DNA of 64,000 nt from Haematococcus lacustris (GCA_030144725.1 JASKMD010000006.1:7571024-7635023); one strand, 5' to 3'; shown: positions 10,701 to 32,514, counted from the first letter of the stretch. The notes: generated by a model not told the origin, from the sequence alone. Made by a program: numbers and translations.

Positions 10701-12398
10701 GCCCACTCCTGCGCCGCACCATGGTCACCAGCAGAAGCACCAGCTCAGCACAAGCAGTGCACCTCTGGCGCCACAGCACTAGCATCACACCATGGCCATC
10801 ACACAACCGCTAACACACAAGATACCAACACCTCCACGACATCATTGTTACCATTAATCCGTATTGCTCATTGTGAAAAAATGAGCACCCCAGTAGATCA
10901 GCCAGCAGCAGCAGCATCATGAGCAGCTTGCTCTTCCTATGGCGTTCCTATCCGCTGCTGCTCCCCTGATCCCTATCACAGCAGCAGCAGTAGCAGCCTG
11001 GCCCTGCCCCACCTCAACAGGGGCAGCCACACTTAGCACTGACCATGACTGACCAGCCAACGGAGCAGCCATGCCCAGCCCAGCTTTGCCCGTGTCAGCT
11101 GTTGGCGCCTGAGGGCGAGCCTCAGGGACTGGATCTGCTCAGTCTCACGCACCTTGGTCGTGAAGGTAGGTGCCAGGGCCTGGCAGTGGCGGACCAGCTG
11201 CTCCAGGAGGGCTGCGTCTGGGGTGTACTGCAGGCTGCGCAGCGCCCAGGAGAGGGCGGCGGCTTCCCGGGCAGTCAGGGAGGACATGCGCCTGGCCAGG
11301 GCAGCAGCAGGGGCAGCAGTATCGTCGACAGTGGCGGTGGCTGGGGGTCACAGGGTCAGGCGGGAGGTCAGGGGTCCTATAGGGTCAGGGTCGGGTGGTC
11401 ACAAGAGTAGGGCATCAAGGGGAGAAGCATGAGAAGCTGCCTGGCTGGGCGTGCCATTGCTCCTGCAGCCCACACTCCCTCCCACACCATGACTGCCCCA
11501 CACTGCTTTGCTGCATTCACCCACTGCTGCCGCCCTGCACCCTGCCTGACTGGCCACCAGCCCACCACCCCTCCAGCCCAATCGCCCTCACCTGTACAGC
11601 GACCCCTCCACAGGCAGCAGCGATGCCGGTGGCGGCCGATAGCCCAGCCTGCCCAGTGCCCACAGCATGACTGCACAGTGCCTTGGCTGGAAGGCATCAC
11701 ACCGAGCCACCAGTGTGCCAGCCAGCTGCGCCACCACACTCTGCCCAGGCTGAACCCCCAGCTGTGCCAGCCCCCAGCTCAGCAATGCCAGGTCCTGGCC
11801 GCTGGTGCGGGAGAACGTCAGCACCGCTTCTGCCAACAAGTGCTGCAGCCAGGGGTGGTTTCCCCCGCCGCCAAGTGGTTGCAGTGTTGGTTGGGTGGTT
11901 GAGCTGGTTGCAAGGTGGTTGAGCAGGGGTGACCCGGGCTGATGGTGCTGCGCTTGAAGGAGGATAGCTGCTGCGCCCTTGTGAGCAGCAAGGGGTGAGG
12001 TGGCAGCCTGGTTGGCGTGGGCGGTTGGGGAGGTTGAGGTGGTTGGGGGTGTGGTGTGCAGCCGGGCCAGCGCATACACCACTTGGCTTATGTCCCGACC
12101 ATTGAAGGTGTGCAGCCGGGCTTGCACTGCCCGCCAGAAGGCAGCCAGCCAGGCTGGGGAGGGCTTCACTCCCAAGCGGGCGAGGGCCAGCATGGTATTT
12201 GCAAGGTCACGGCTGCGCACCCCTGAGCCAAACCCAGGCCAGCCAGAGGCAGGGGCAGGGCCAGGGGCAGGGCCAGGGCCAGGGGCAGGGCTTGCACCCA
12301 AGCCAGGGGCAAGGCCTGTGCTGTGGGTGAAGTCGTGCCTGTGAGTTGAGCCGCTGCTTAGGCTGCCTGTGGTGCTGCTACTGCTGCCTGGGGTGCTT

Positions 12399-12433
<35 letters not shown>

Positions 12434-15400
12434 TCTCCCTCTGCTGCCCTGGGAACCTCCACTGTGCTCCTGGCCAACGCTGGCTTCTAGGGTCACAGCG
12501 TCATAGTGGGCGTGCGCTGCAGCCAGCAGCTGGTGCAGCAGTGTGGGTGAAGGCTGGAGCCTGAGCAGGGCCAGGGCATACAGGATGCTGCTGACCTCAA
12601 GGTGGCTGAGGCGAGGCGCACCAGAGGAGCTGGTCTGAGGTCCCCTCCCTCCTGCTGCTACTGCTACTGCTGGGGCGGTGGCCGCCCCCACCTCTACTTC
12701 TGCTGCTGCTTTATTCCCTGCCCCTCCCTGCCACACAGCTGCCACACCAGCTGCACCCCCTGACGTTGACCCAGGTGCCCCTGATGCTCCTGTCGCTGTT
12801 GCAGCAGCCCCTACGGCAGCTAGCTGCTTTGTCAGGGGCTGGTCCTGGGCAGCAGTGCTGAGGCCAGCTGATTCACTGGGGTGCAGGTATGGGCCAGCAG
12901 CACCGCCCCTGGCTGCCACCTGCTGCTGCAGCCCCTGTGCTGCCACCACCTCCCCTGCCATGCTGACCAGCTGAGCTTGCAGCCTGGACAGCATCTGCTG
13001 CAGCCCTTCCCTGTTTGCCCCAGACTTCATGCGACCCAGCGCCCACAGGGAGTTTGCAAGTGCTTGCATGCCCATGTGGGGCATGCTTGCATGCATGTGA
13101 GCGGCCACTGCGGAACCCCATGCAGCAGGGGGGCAGGCTTTGAAGCGGGCCAGGGCCAGCAGGACAAGGGACAGACTGTGCTCGTTGTAGTCGCTGAGCT
13201 TGTGCAGCACCGCCTCCTGCACCGCCTCGCACCAGGCTGGCGGGGGGGCTAGGGACAAGCTGCCAGTCCCTGTGCTTTGGCTCGCAGCAGCTGCAGCGGC
13301 AGGTAGGCAGGCAGGAGGGCTTGCTCAGTGATTCCTTCTTGTGCATTTCTGTACATTACCATGTCATAGGGGTCGTCTAGCACTATGATACTGTGGGAGG
13401 CCAAGGGAGAAGTGGGCACCGAAGCAGTGCTACAGTAAACAAGAGTGGAGATTTGAACTTACTCAGCTAATGGGTGCAGGCTAGCAGGGCAGAGTATATA
13501 CACATGCCACCTCACTTGGGCCCCCTGCACCAAACAGGAAGATAGCCATGGACCCCTGGCCAGCAGCTGGGTACGCTTCACATACTGCACTGTTCAATCT
13601 GATGGCTGCTATGCCTGCCCGCCCGCCTACCCGCCCGCCCGCCTGCCCACCTGCCTGTCTTCCTGTCTTCCTGCCTGCCCACCTGCCTGTCCTCCTGCCT
13701 TGCTTACCTACAGACAGGGACCACACCAGCGTGGCCAGCTCCTGCGGCTCAAAGCTGGCCAGGTGCTGAGGGTGCGGCGGCACCAGGAAGTCAGGCAGGT
13801 GGTGATGCACTCGCTGGTGGACTGTGCTGGCATACACGATGTGCACCAGGCGGGGCGGCAGCGGCTGGCCCAGGCTGACTGTGGCCCAGACCACAGTGGC
13901 CAGGGCCTGGGGGCTGAAGCTGGTGAGGCGGGCCTCAAGGACTGAGAAGGCACGCTTCATCCAGAGAGTGGGAGGGGCGGCTTGCATGACGGCCAGGGAC
14001 CACAAGGCCAGGGACAGGGTCTGGGGCAGGCCCCCTCCTGGGTCAGTCGGGGGGGCTGCCAGGGCTGGAGAGGGAGGAGGTCCCTGGGCGGAAGAGTGAG
14101 GGGGTCCCTGGGTGGAAATATGAGGGGGGCCCTGGGTTGCAATATGTGGCATGGGCAATGGTAAAATCGGCAGTGTGACTTGGGATGGGGTGCGATGTGT
14201 GACCAGGGGAAGCGGCAAGGCTGATGGGGCAGTGAGGTTGTCCACTGGAGGAAGGGGGGGTGCTGGCGGTGATGGTGCGGGCAGAGTCTGTCCAGGTGGG
14301 AGGCCCACGGGAGGCAGGGAAGGCAAGGCACCTGGTGCTGGCAGCCGCCTGCCAGCCTGCCCCTCCACCACCGTTAGGGTGCCAGGCCCTTGTACTGCTG
14401 CTGCTGCTGCTGCTCGCACCCCTTCCACACCCCCAGCAGGCAGTAGGGTCTCACTCGTCCCTGTCATGCCCACCCGTTCCCGCAGCCCTGCACTGCCTGC
14501 CTCCCTCCCCGCTTGTCTGCTCTGCTGCTTGCGCCCCTCCAGCCCTCCACTTATCCCTGCCACTGCTTCGCCCACACCGCCACTGCTTTGCTGCCTGCTG
14601 GACTTGAACCTGAGTCCCAGGCTGGGCTGCACAGGCTCTGGGGTCACAGGCAGGCACACCCCTTGAGCCTCCAGCTCTGCCACCAGGCCATCCAGCAACT
14701 GATCCCTCAGGCTGGGCAGCAGCTTCGGCACAGCTGCCTCCATGTCCACCTTCCACCGGGCACAGCTCACAAGGATCTGGGCGGCATCACGTGGCGAGCA
14801 CCTGTACAGCTGGCTCTGCACCTGGGCTAGGAAGCAGGCCTGCCAGCTGGCATCAGGGGTCACACCTAGCTCACACAGCGCCCAGCAGCAGGTGGACAGC
14901 TCCCGGGGCCGGGCACCTCCCTGCTGCATGGCTGCCTGGAAGGCAGGGAGGAAGGATGCAAGCCAGGCGGGACTTGGGGGCTGGCTGCGTCTTGCCACAG
15001 CCCACACACTGCAGGTAGCAGCAGCACTGCCAGACAGGGTGAACACTGTGTGTGCTCACAAGCATACGCAGCAACAGGCTGACACCACTGCACACCAGGC
15101 TGGGCATGGATTAACCATGTACACATGTTGCCACAAGACTGTGGCCCTGAGGAGGCAGTGAGGCATAGCTGCCTGGCAGCTGCTGTGCCACGTAGGTGGC
15201 AGGGTCGTCATTCTAGCACTGCCCTCTGTTGCTGCACGGCTGTGCTGCACTGTGTCTTGCTGCCTGGTGCTTGAGTGAGAGGGGGGCTGCGGCCGCTGTC
15301 TTCAACCCAGTGCCAGGCGGGTCCTGCAGAACACCAGCTGCTATACCAGGGCTTGCACCACCACCAACTAACCACCAAACACCCCGCCGCGGCATCCATC

Positions 15401-16078
15401 ACTGCTACAAGAACACCGCCCCTGCTACCATCTCAGCCCACGCCAGCCAGGGCTGCCAGCTCACCTGCAGCTTAACTCCACCGCATTGTTGGCTGCCATA
15501 AGCCTCTGCGATGCTGGCAGCAGCAGGTCGAACAGCTGCAGGCACATGGGGTGCCCGCCCTTGTAGTTGCTGGACAGTGTGGCGCACGCCCACAACAGGT
15601 TGGCCACCTGGCGGGCACTGAACTGGGCAATGCTGCTGGAGCACAACTGGAGCAGCTGCTGCAGCAGCTCCTCGTACACTGCGTAAGGGCTGCCGGGGGC
15701 CTCAACCGGTGAGCTGGAGTTAGAGCTGAGCACAGGGGATGGGGTGGGCCCTGGCCCCAGCTGCGCAAGGTGTATGAGCAGGACGGCGTGGTGGAAGGGG
15801 CGGAAGTATGTGCTGTACAGCCAGACTGTATCACACATATGGTACCAGGTGGTGCAGTCCTTGACTTTGCAGGTGATGCCCTCTGGGCCCAGGGTCTCTG
15901 GGCGCCAGCGGAAGGGGGGCGGCCTGATGGCTCCCCCCAGCCGCTCATGAGTGCGCATCCATCTGCTGAACTCATCACTGCAGTCATCTGTCGCCACATC
16001 CTCCAGTGATGAGCAAGGGTGCTGCTGCAGGATGCTGGTGACCTGGCGCAGCATCAGCCCACTGGGGCTGCGCTCAAC
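7762..16078 (-). CDS. OPR (octotricopeptide-repeat) protein, probable organelle RNA-binding factor; 5' end unresolved
   Basis: Phase-consistent exons (-): 16078-15465, 15008-13708, about 13268-11592, 11291-11153, 10708-10616, then 10350 to 8448 (frame change between about 9,630 and 9,260, probably an unseen short intron), and 7893-7762 with a TGA stop. The protein has many degenerate 38-40 aa helical repeats of the form LA..LWALARLG..PPPAWL, for example PPSPAWLASFLPAF, LANSLWALGRM, LANTMLALARLGVKPSPAWL and LAVWALGTWAAP. Ser/Gly/Pro-rich spacers separate them. This fits the OPR/Tbc2-like family, which binds chloroplast or mitochondrial transcripts and controls their stability or translation. 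No RAP domain was seen. The 5'-most exon placed starts at 16,078 in phase 0, so a presequence exon must lie upstream. Over 1,800 residues are implied. Confidence 0.75.
8213..8330. repeat. (CTGG)n/(CTGC)n tetranucleotide array in the last OPR intron
   Basis: About 120 bp of CTGGCTGGCTGC-type repeats between the OPR exons ending at 8,448 and starting at 7,893. Shadow frames (Trp/Leu/Ala or Gln/Pro/Ala repeats) are artefacts. Confidence 0.85.
9318..9385. repeat. Intron-type repeat shared with 10,549-10,612 and 34,062-34,112
   Basis: The minus strand reads CTACTCAGCAGCCAGCCCTC, then CACACTCACCCCCACATG. Nearly the same sequence occurs at 10,549-10,612 in the OPR intron after the exon ending 10,616. 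A diverged copy lies at 34,062-34,112 in opposite orientation. Its intronic position elsewhere suggests that 9.3 kb also lies in an intron, which would explain the frame change there. Confidence 0.6.
10360..10440. repeat. (CAGG)n microsatellite in an OPR intron
   Basis: Imperfect CAGG/TAGG tetranucleotides on the plus strand, between exons 10708-10616 and 10350. Similar tetranucleotide arrays occur at 13,610-13,690 (OPR intron), 50,130-50,195, 51,140-51,175 and 63,533-63,588 (ABCC introns). Confidence 0.8.
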
Positions 16079-17117
16079 CTGTGTGCACAAAGGCAGCCAA
16101 GCTGTGTGCCGCTGGGCACCCCTGGCATCACAGGTGCTGATGCTGGTACAAGCAGCTCTGAGAGGCCAGCATCATGGCTGTGGGCTGATATGGGCGGGTG
16201 CAGGCACGACGATAGCCTCAGGACCCAGCACAAGCTCCTTGCGTGCCAAAAGTCAAAGGAAACCACACGATGTCAGCTTGAAGCAGCAAGCGATGGCACG
16301 CGCACCTCAGGCAAGGCATTGCTTCCTGCAAGCTGCACTCCACGCTCCAAGGTGTTGTGGCGAAGTGCCGGCCTGCACCATTGTGTAATAGCATAGCGGC
16401 TGGGCAATTGATGCCATTTCAGGGCCAATTGGCTGGGTCTTATCAATGAATTGCTGCTGGAACTGCTCGCCCACAGTTTTCGGCTTTTACCTGGCAGCCG
16501 CAGCAGACTGGCGACAGCTGACCGCAGACGTGGAGTATGAGGCGGAGGTCGGCATCGCGCTCCGTCAGCTCCGGCCGCAAACCAGGCACGTCACATGGTC
16601 GGATCGGTGGATTGCACGAGTATGCGCTTGTCAGGATCGTGCAAGCAGTTGCGTCGTACGTTTTGCGAGTGTTTGTGCTGGGGACAAAACTGGGCTTGCA
16701 TAAACTGAATCCTCTTTGCCTCTCTTGCCTAACTGCACTCTGCACACTCCGGCCATAAGCGGTACTTATAGCTATGTAAAACAAAGGCTGATCACATGAG
16801 ACTGCCGTGGGTGCTCGTCTCCTCATTTTCATCAACAAGATTGCTTGACATAGCATAGCAAGGTTGCTTGACAGTAAGACTGCCGTGGGGGCCTGACTGC
16901 AGGACTACATAGGGCTAGCTGCATAGCATAAGTAGTTTTGATCCCTACACTGTAGGCTACAGCCCTCATGCTACACCAAAATAAAGCAAGAGTAATCAAA
17001 CACAGGCTGTGAGATCGCCGTGGTAGAGGCTACTGCTAGAGGGCCTAATGCCCACTTCAACTCAGCCATTCTGGTGTGTGTGTGCTTGTAGTATCACATC
17101 ATGAAAAACGCAAGGAT
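16079..17117. other. Divergent intergenic region between OPR and DUF971 genes
   Basis: About 1 kb separates the first placed OPR exon (-) from the DUF971 ATG (+). It should hold the missing 5' exon(s) of OPR and both promoters. An open minus frame at 16,856-16,443 was not convincing as an N-terminus. No repeat was recognised. Confidence 0.5.
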
Positions 17118-18399
17118 ATGCTGGCTGCTCTCATAAAACCAATAGCTGCGATTTGTCGCCGCGCGCACATAGGACCGGCACGATGCTTGAGCGACACGCT
17201 TGCCTTATCTCCGAACCCAGTTGAGGTTAAGTTGCGCAGAGCGGCGAAGGTGCGAAGCTAGTGTCGTGTCATTGGCTAGACGTTATCTGCATGTGCTCGT
17301 GCACACACACATGAAAGCAACGCTGCCCATGCGGTCCCTGCTGCTCCCTTCCTCTTCCTGAACAGCGGTTGGACATCAGCTACAGTGATGGCTCCACGTT
17401 CTCCCTACCTGCTGAACTGCTGCGTGTGCTCAGCCCCTCTGCAGAGTCCACACGGAAGGATGCGCAAGGGCTTGCACGGGTATGGTGCATGCAACCCCGC
17501 AAGGGGACACACTCCCCTCTTCCTCATCACCCATGCAAAGATGTGCTTATGTCACACATTGCAGGTGGTGTCAGGACGGAGGCATGTGGGCATCCTGAGT
17601 GTTGAGCCTGTGGGCAGCTATGCGCTAAGGTTTGTGGCGAGCGCTTACCATCTAGCCAGGGGCTTTACCCTGGCCTTTGCCTGGGTGCAGATTCAACAGC
17701 TTAGAGAAACAAAGAGGGGAGAATGTTGGCTGTCCCACTCTCATGATTCATCTGCCGCTCTCCGCAGCATAACCTTCGGCTGCTCCAGTCTCGATCATTG
17801 CAGCGCCCTGGACCACCATATGCAGGGTGTTGTGATGGGCTGCCTACTACGGCACCCTGAATGCTGTCTACAGCTACCCCTACTGCCTGCTGCAATTATG
17901 GCTATAGCTGGTGCTATGCCATGCTGCTGCTGCAGGATCTGCTTTGATGACCTGCACCAGGCTGGCATCTACAGCTGGGCCTACCTGTACGACCTGGGTG
18001 CCAGGAAGGTGGGCTGCAGGGGTGCAGCTGGCCAGGTCTGACACTCTGCTGATACACGTGTGCAGGCATTACCGTGGCTATGCCCCAGCAATGCCAGTGC
18101 CCTGGCAATCCTGCCATGCATGCTGTCATGTGGGCTCAGCATGGTGATTGTCATGCAGCAGGCTGCTCTACATGTTCCCACGTTGCCCCTACAGCCTGAG
18201 GACTTGACCTGTGCGAACCGGCATCAGTACACGCATGCCAGCACAATGATGAACATGATTGAGCGCCGCTCATGTTGGCCACTGCACGGCGCACCAGGTG
18301 ACTCACATTCGAGGTTACTTGCGGCTGCTGAAGGCGCGCGGGTTGAGCCGCAATCCGCCGGTGCGTGGAGGCAAGGCGGGTGCATCGCACGCTGGGTGA
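17118..18399 (+). CDS. DUF971 / GBBH-like N-terminal domain protein, organelle-targeted
   Basis: Exons (+): 17118-17249, 17366-17479, 17565-17629, 17936-18008, 18298-18399 (TGA), giving 161 aa; all junctions are GT-AG and phase-matched. Residues 1-30 are rich in Ala/Arg/Leu with few acids (ICRRAHIGPARCL), which looks like a mitochondrial or plastid presequence. The DUF971 domain follows: SPNPVEVKL, LDISYSDGSTFSLPAELLRV with SPSAE, then VSGRRHVGI, EPVGSYALRICFDD and HQAGIYSWAYLYDLG. The C-terminus is RGYLRLLKARGLSRNPP. In other proteins this domain forms the N-terminal part of gamma-butyrobetaine hydroxylase or is attached to Fe-S scaffold proteins such as HCF101. A stand-alone form like this has no firm function. 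Stop codons of this gene and SLY1 converge 225 bp apart. Confidence 0.88.
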
Positions 18400-18624
18400 C
18401 GATGCTCAACGTTGGGCCTCGCCCGAATGTCGGACGGCGTACATGGATCGACCGTACTTTCCAAAGTCCACTCATGCTTGTTCTTGTTTAGACTTCTGGA
18501 ACATATTGGATACTCAACTGCTCCTACTCTCCTGACTCGTAGCCTCGACATGCCTTTCAAGACTGGTAGCAAGCAGTGCTCATGTGACCCGCGGCCCGCA
18601 CTCAGCCCCGCAGCCAGAGCGCGA

Positions 18625-27622
<8,998 letters not shown>

Positions 27623-28290
27623 TGCCGGAGGAAGAGACCAGCAGCAGGAATACGAGGCAGGATGGAGGCATGGAGGTCATCGACTCAACTCAGGTTCACG
27701 AGAGCAGCTGAGGCACAGTACCTGACTGCTTCTGCCTAATGTTGAAAACCATCGCGACAGGAGCGCGTCCCCTACGATCTCATCTGCACCATCGCGATAT
27801 GTTTGGCAGCAGCGGGGACAGTGCTAGCAGCGCGCTGCAGTGCACACTGGGACACATTCAGCGAGCGAAGGCAGATGGAGCATGGTGTTCCATGTGTTCC
27901 AGGACAATGGTGCTCCATGAGTTCCAGGACAAATGCAAGGTCTTAGCCCAGCTCACATCCGTCAGCCCCTGAAAGGGGCGCAGAAAGCAGTGCACTCCCC
28001 TTGCACATACATACAGGCAATAGCTCTTGCTCACACACATACCCTCAGTATTACCCTGTGTGAGGGGTTGCCTTGCTTTAACTCATCGCCGCCACCTGTA
28101 TAAATGGGCCTTGCCGGGCACGTACACCCACAGACACAACAGGTTTCAGCTGCAGATAAGATATGATAGAATAACAGACTGCGCTATCGGAGCTCGTAAA
28201 GGAGGCTGGTTGGGTAGGGCGGCGAATTGCGTTGAACACTAATAATCCGGCTTGGCTTGGCGCAGAAATGCAAATGCGCGGCAGTTTTCT
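27623..28290. other. Upstream region of SLY1; no gene seen
   Basis: About 670 bp between the SLY1 ATG and the left end of the first duplicated block. It should contain the SLY1 promoter and 5' UTR. A small direct repeat around 27,885-27,925 (TGTTCCATGTGTTCCAGGACAATGGTG...GAGTTCCAGGACAA) is the only structure noted. Confidence 0.5.
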
Positions 28291-29786
28291 ATCTCATGGG
28301 TGACTTCTGCGTTACCGTTCACAACGTTATGAGCCATTTGCAGCCGGGTACACATCTCGCTACAGGTGAGACATGAGTTATGCGGTCGCCCCCCATCGGA
28401 CAGCCACGAAGCTCATGTGAGCACCTAGATAAAAGTTGCTGCCGTGTGATGATACTGCGTACAACACACGCTCGACTACTCACCGAACACAGTGAAAGCG
28501 GCTTTGCTTGCATGCAACGTTCACTCCTGCGTCTGCGCTCCTGTACAATAACTCCAGACTACCATTGCTGTTCAACAGCTTGCTGCTACCATTAAGCTAT
28601 CAGCTTGAGGCCCATCCTAGCCAGCCTTCCCAACACACACGCTTGCGTCAAGTGCGATGCATGGGGAGCAGGCCCGATGCCTAGACATCACCTGTCCACG
28701 CCAGTGTTGCACGCCGCCTGCAGCACAAGGCACGTGGCAAGTATGGCATGCATGGCACTTGCCCTCACCACATCCCTGCCACCACCCCTCACACCGTTCA
28801 TCTACACTCCAGCAGTACATCATGGAGAATGGCATGCATGCTCATGACCATGCAGCAAGCCCAACACAGGCAGACTACAGACTGGTAATGATTACCGCTG
28901 AATTGCTAGTTTGATGCCCACAGGAGACAGCAACTCCCCACTTACCCCCCTCGCGGGTAAACTGGCGCAGGGCGCACTGCCTCCTGCATTAGGCAGGCAG
29001 GCGCATCATGCTGTATCAGTACCCTGCTGCTGCTGCACAAGCCTGACACACAACAAGACAAGGGGAGGCAGCAGCGATGTGCCGGAGAGGGTCGCAGGCA
29101 ACCATGGCGACAAAGCAGCAATGTGGGTGAGAGGGCCATTGGCAGAAGCACTAGCTAGTATGGCCATCATGCAGTGCAACACACTCTAGGCAGTGGCAGT
29201 GTCTGCCTAGTCATGTCGTGTCTATGCTGCCTGTGTGACCTAATGCAGGTAGGTCTGCCAGCATGGCCCGTTGGTACCAAGGCACCAGGCCCACACACGG
29301 CTCTTGCGTTTGCAAGGTACCTGACCCAGTAAACTTGGTGCCCAGGAGCTGCTGCTGACCATGTGGACCCAAACTGGCACCAGCACCAGCCCTGCCCCTC
29401 ACCGCTGGAGGAAGGCAGATGGTGCCACAGTGCTCTGGAGGGTTAGACAGGCATGCTTTGCCGTATGCACAAACATGCTGCCCGCAGCAGGGTAAGGAGG
29501 TGGAGGGGCCGACGCTGCAGACAGCCTGCAGGACAATGGGAGGAATGGGTCAAGGGCAGGAGAGGGAGTGACAGTAACGCTGGGCCGGGCCTGACACTGC
29601 CTTGGGCCTGACACTGCCTTGCTGATACTACATCACCCGGCAAAGCTGTGATGCCAAGTCCACCAGGTGCAGGTGGGGGCTATCACTGAAGGTTGCGGGG
29701 ACTTACCCCAGGTTTGGTGCACGCTGACGCAGCTGGTGCAGCTGCAAGTTGGTTTAGAGAAGGAAAGGACTCGACGACGCGCAGGT
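28291..29786. repeat. Direct duplication, copy 1 (about 1.5 kb)
   Basis: Nearly identical to 31,041-32,514 in the same orientation, offset about 2.75 kb. Copies differ by scattered substitutions, a CA dinucleotide indel near 28,632 and about 20 bp of indels near 29,510-29,600. The right breakpoint lies inside intron 1 of the Cys-rich secreted gene, so exons 2 and 3 are duplicated but exon 1 is not. Confidence 0.9.
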
Positions 29787-29912
29787 CCACGCGCCCGTGC
29801 AAAGCCTTGCCATACACCTACCAGACACAGCGAGGGGCTGGCCGAGCAGGAGCAGGGCTGTCAATGTCAGGCAGGCCAAGGTGGTGAAGGCGGAGCTGGA
29901 GGGTGTGCGCAT
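29403..29912 (-). CDS. Small secreted Cys-rich protein, copy A (3' end unresolved)
   Basis: Exons (-): 29912-29822, 29741-29707, 29525-29403; phases match. Exon 1 encodes a signal peptide (MRTPSSSAFTTLACLTLTAL, then LLLLGQPLAVSG). Exon 2 is only 35 nt (APAASACTKPG). Exon 3 encodes 41 residues with eight Cys, including LPCCGQHVCAYGKACLSNP and HCGTICLPPA, and ends at a GT donor, so at least one more exon is expected to the left. Probably an extracellular or cell-wall protein; the family is not recognised. The first exon is unrelated to that of copy B although exons 2-3 are duplicates. Confidence 0.6.
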
Positions 29913-31040
29913 TTTGTTTGCTGCTTGTTTCAAAACGTCCTGCATGCTCGGAGACCGGTTGTGAGGTGCTCGGTGCGCATCGCTGTAGGAGACCCGCTCA
30001 CCGCGACGCACCAACCGCGCTCACCTGCACGTCTCCGAGCTCAACTTCTTGACACGGCTCTTGAATTGCTGTGATGCTTGCTGTGATGCTTGCTTTAGGC
30101 AGAGCTGGAGTTTGCCCATCTGGGTATATGAGGTGTGAGGCGGGGAAGCTGCCTATCTCACGTTTGTTAGTGGAAAGCGGAAACCGGCACCCGAAACCAG
30201 GAAACTGGAGCCTGGAAAATGGTGACCGAGCAATTGCCCGCTCTGAGTAACTCCGGCGACTCTTCCAAGATAAGCCACCCGAGTGCGCAGTGCGCACCCT
30301 CCGCCCCTGGCCGCGCCCTCCGGGGCTTCATGCGATTTGCCTCTCAGTGCTACTGTTGGTTATCTATACAACAGTCCAGCGCCGGCCAGCGTTGTGTCCC
30401 TATGTGTCCGCCAGTCAGGAGGCGCCAACATGGGGTTGGTAATCTTCATGCAAGTACTCGCTACAAGTGCACCGATTTCGGTAACGTTTGTTGCATTGGC
30501 ACCTGCGAACCACTCCGCATCCACTGGCAAGCGGCGCGTTAATCCTTGCATCAGAGTCCGGCGCCACAATACTGCATCGTTTTCAATAACGTTTATCACG
30601 TTGGCAGCGAAATAACGCGCGTTCTTCTACCATCAGCGCAGGCCATTGCAGTCTTTGCTCGCGGCCTGCCCGCTAACAAATCTCAGCAGCGAGACGAGTC
30701 TCGTTGCAACGGTGAAACACATCCCTGTGACCCCATCGACCTGGCGCAGTGAGCTGATTGTGCACAAATGAAATGTCCGGCCAACACCCAACGCGATGCC
30801 TGCCGGACGTGCAGGGCACCAAGGTAGCTGGCTGGGTTGCCAACATTGTGAACCGTCCAGCGACTTCTTTGGCGCGGTGATTGCAGAGTTACAGCCGTCC
30901 TACTACACGGTCGGTTTGCTGTCAGTTGATGACAGTTGGGGGCGCCTGAAGTGGGGTGTGTGTTGAGATTATGCGGGGAATGGACAAGGCTCGGACTGAT
31001 GGTGTTCGACACATGCAACCACTGCAGCAAGCCTGTTGCT
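29913..31040. other. Spacer between the two duplicated blocks
   Basis: No gene recognised. 30,425-30,600 is an inverted copy of the dispersed repeat found at 2,590-2,775 and 33,450-33,630. Confidence 0.55.
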
Positions 31041-32514
31041 TATGTCATGAGTGCCTCCTGCGTTACCGTCCACAATGGTTGGAGCCATTTGCATCCGGGT
31101 ACACATCTCGCTACAGGTGAGACATGAGTTATGCGGTCGCCCCCCATCGGACAGCCACGAAGCTCATGTGAGCACCTAGATAAAAGTTGCTGCCGTGTGA
31201 TGATACTGCGTACAACACACGCTCGACTACTCACCGAACACAATGAAAGCGGCTTTGCTTGCATGCAACGTTCACTCCTGCGTCTGCGCTCCTGTACAAT
31301 AACTCCAGACTACCATCGCTGTTCAACAGCTTGCTGCTACCATTAAGCTATCAGCTTGAGGCCCATCCTAGCCAGCCTTCCCAACACACGCTTGCGTCAA
31401 GTGCGATGCATGGGGAGCAGGCCCGATGCCTAGACATCACCTGTCCACGCCAGTGTTGCACGCCGCCTGCAGCACAAGGCACGTGGCAAGTATGGCATGC
31501 ATGGCACTTGCCCTCACCACATCCCTGCCACCACCCCTCACACCGTTCATCTACACTCCAGCAGTACATCATGGAGAATGGCATGCATGCTCATGACCAT
31601 GCAGCAAGCCCAACACAGGCAGACTACAGACTGGTAATGATTACCGCTGAATTGCTAGTTTGATGCCCACAGGAGACAGCAACTCCCCACTTACCCCCCT
31701 CGCGGGTAAACTGGCGCAGGGCGCACTGCCTCCTGCATTAGGCAGGCAGGCGCATCATGCTGTATCAGTACCCTGCTGCTGCTGCACAAGCCTGACACAC
31801 AACAAGACAAGGGGAGGCAGCAGCGATGTGCCGGAGAGGGTCGCAGGCAACCATGGCGACAAAGCAGCAATGTGGGTGAGAGGGCCAATGGCAGAAGCAC
31901 TAGCTAGTATGGCCATCATGCAGTGCAACACACTCTAGGCAGTGGCAGTGTCTGCCTAGTCATGTCGTGTCTATGCTGCCTGTGTGACCTAATGCAGGTA
32001 GGTCTGCCAGCATGGCCCGTTGGTACCAAGGCACCAGGCTCACACACGGCTCTTGCGTTTGCAAGGTACCCTGACCCAGTAAACCTGGTGCCCAGGAGCA
32101 GCTGCTGACCATGTGGTCCCATACTGGCACCAGCACCAGCCCTGCCACTCACAGCCGGAGCAAGGCAGATGGTGCCGCAGCGCGCTCGAGGGTTGGACAG
32201 GCATGCTTTGCTAAATGCGCAAACATTTTGCCCGCAGCATGGCGAGGAGGTGGAGGAGCCAGCGCTGCAGATAGCCTAAGGGAAAAAGGGAGGGAGTGAC
32301 AGTAACGCTGGGCCGGGCCTCTTACTGCCTTGGGCCTGACACTGCCTTGCTGATACTATATCACCCGGCAAAGCTGTGATGCCAAGTCCACCAGGTGCAG
32401 GTGGGGGCCATCAGTGAAGGTTGCGGGGACTTACCCCAGGTTTGGTGCACGCTGATGCAGCTGGTGCAGCTGCAAGTTCGTTTAGAGAAGGAAAGGACTC
32501 AACGACGCGCAGGC
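31041..32514. repeat. Direct duplication, copy 2 (about 1.5 kb)
   Basis: Second copy of 28,291-29,786, in the same orientation. Beyond the right breakpoint (intron 1 of copy B) the sequences are unrelated. Confidence 0.9.

Noticed and set aside
13548..13769. Pro/Ala/Cys frames over the GCCCGCCC tract
   Set aside because: Tetranucleotide repeat in an OPR intron.
28380..31938. Matching small ORFs in both duplicated blocks (plus strand)
   Set aside because: Their similarity is explained by the DNA duplication; no signal of protein-level conservation or known family.
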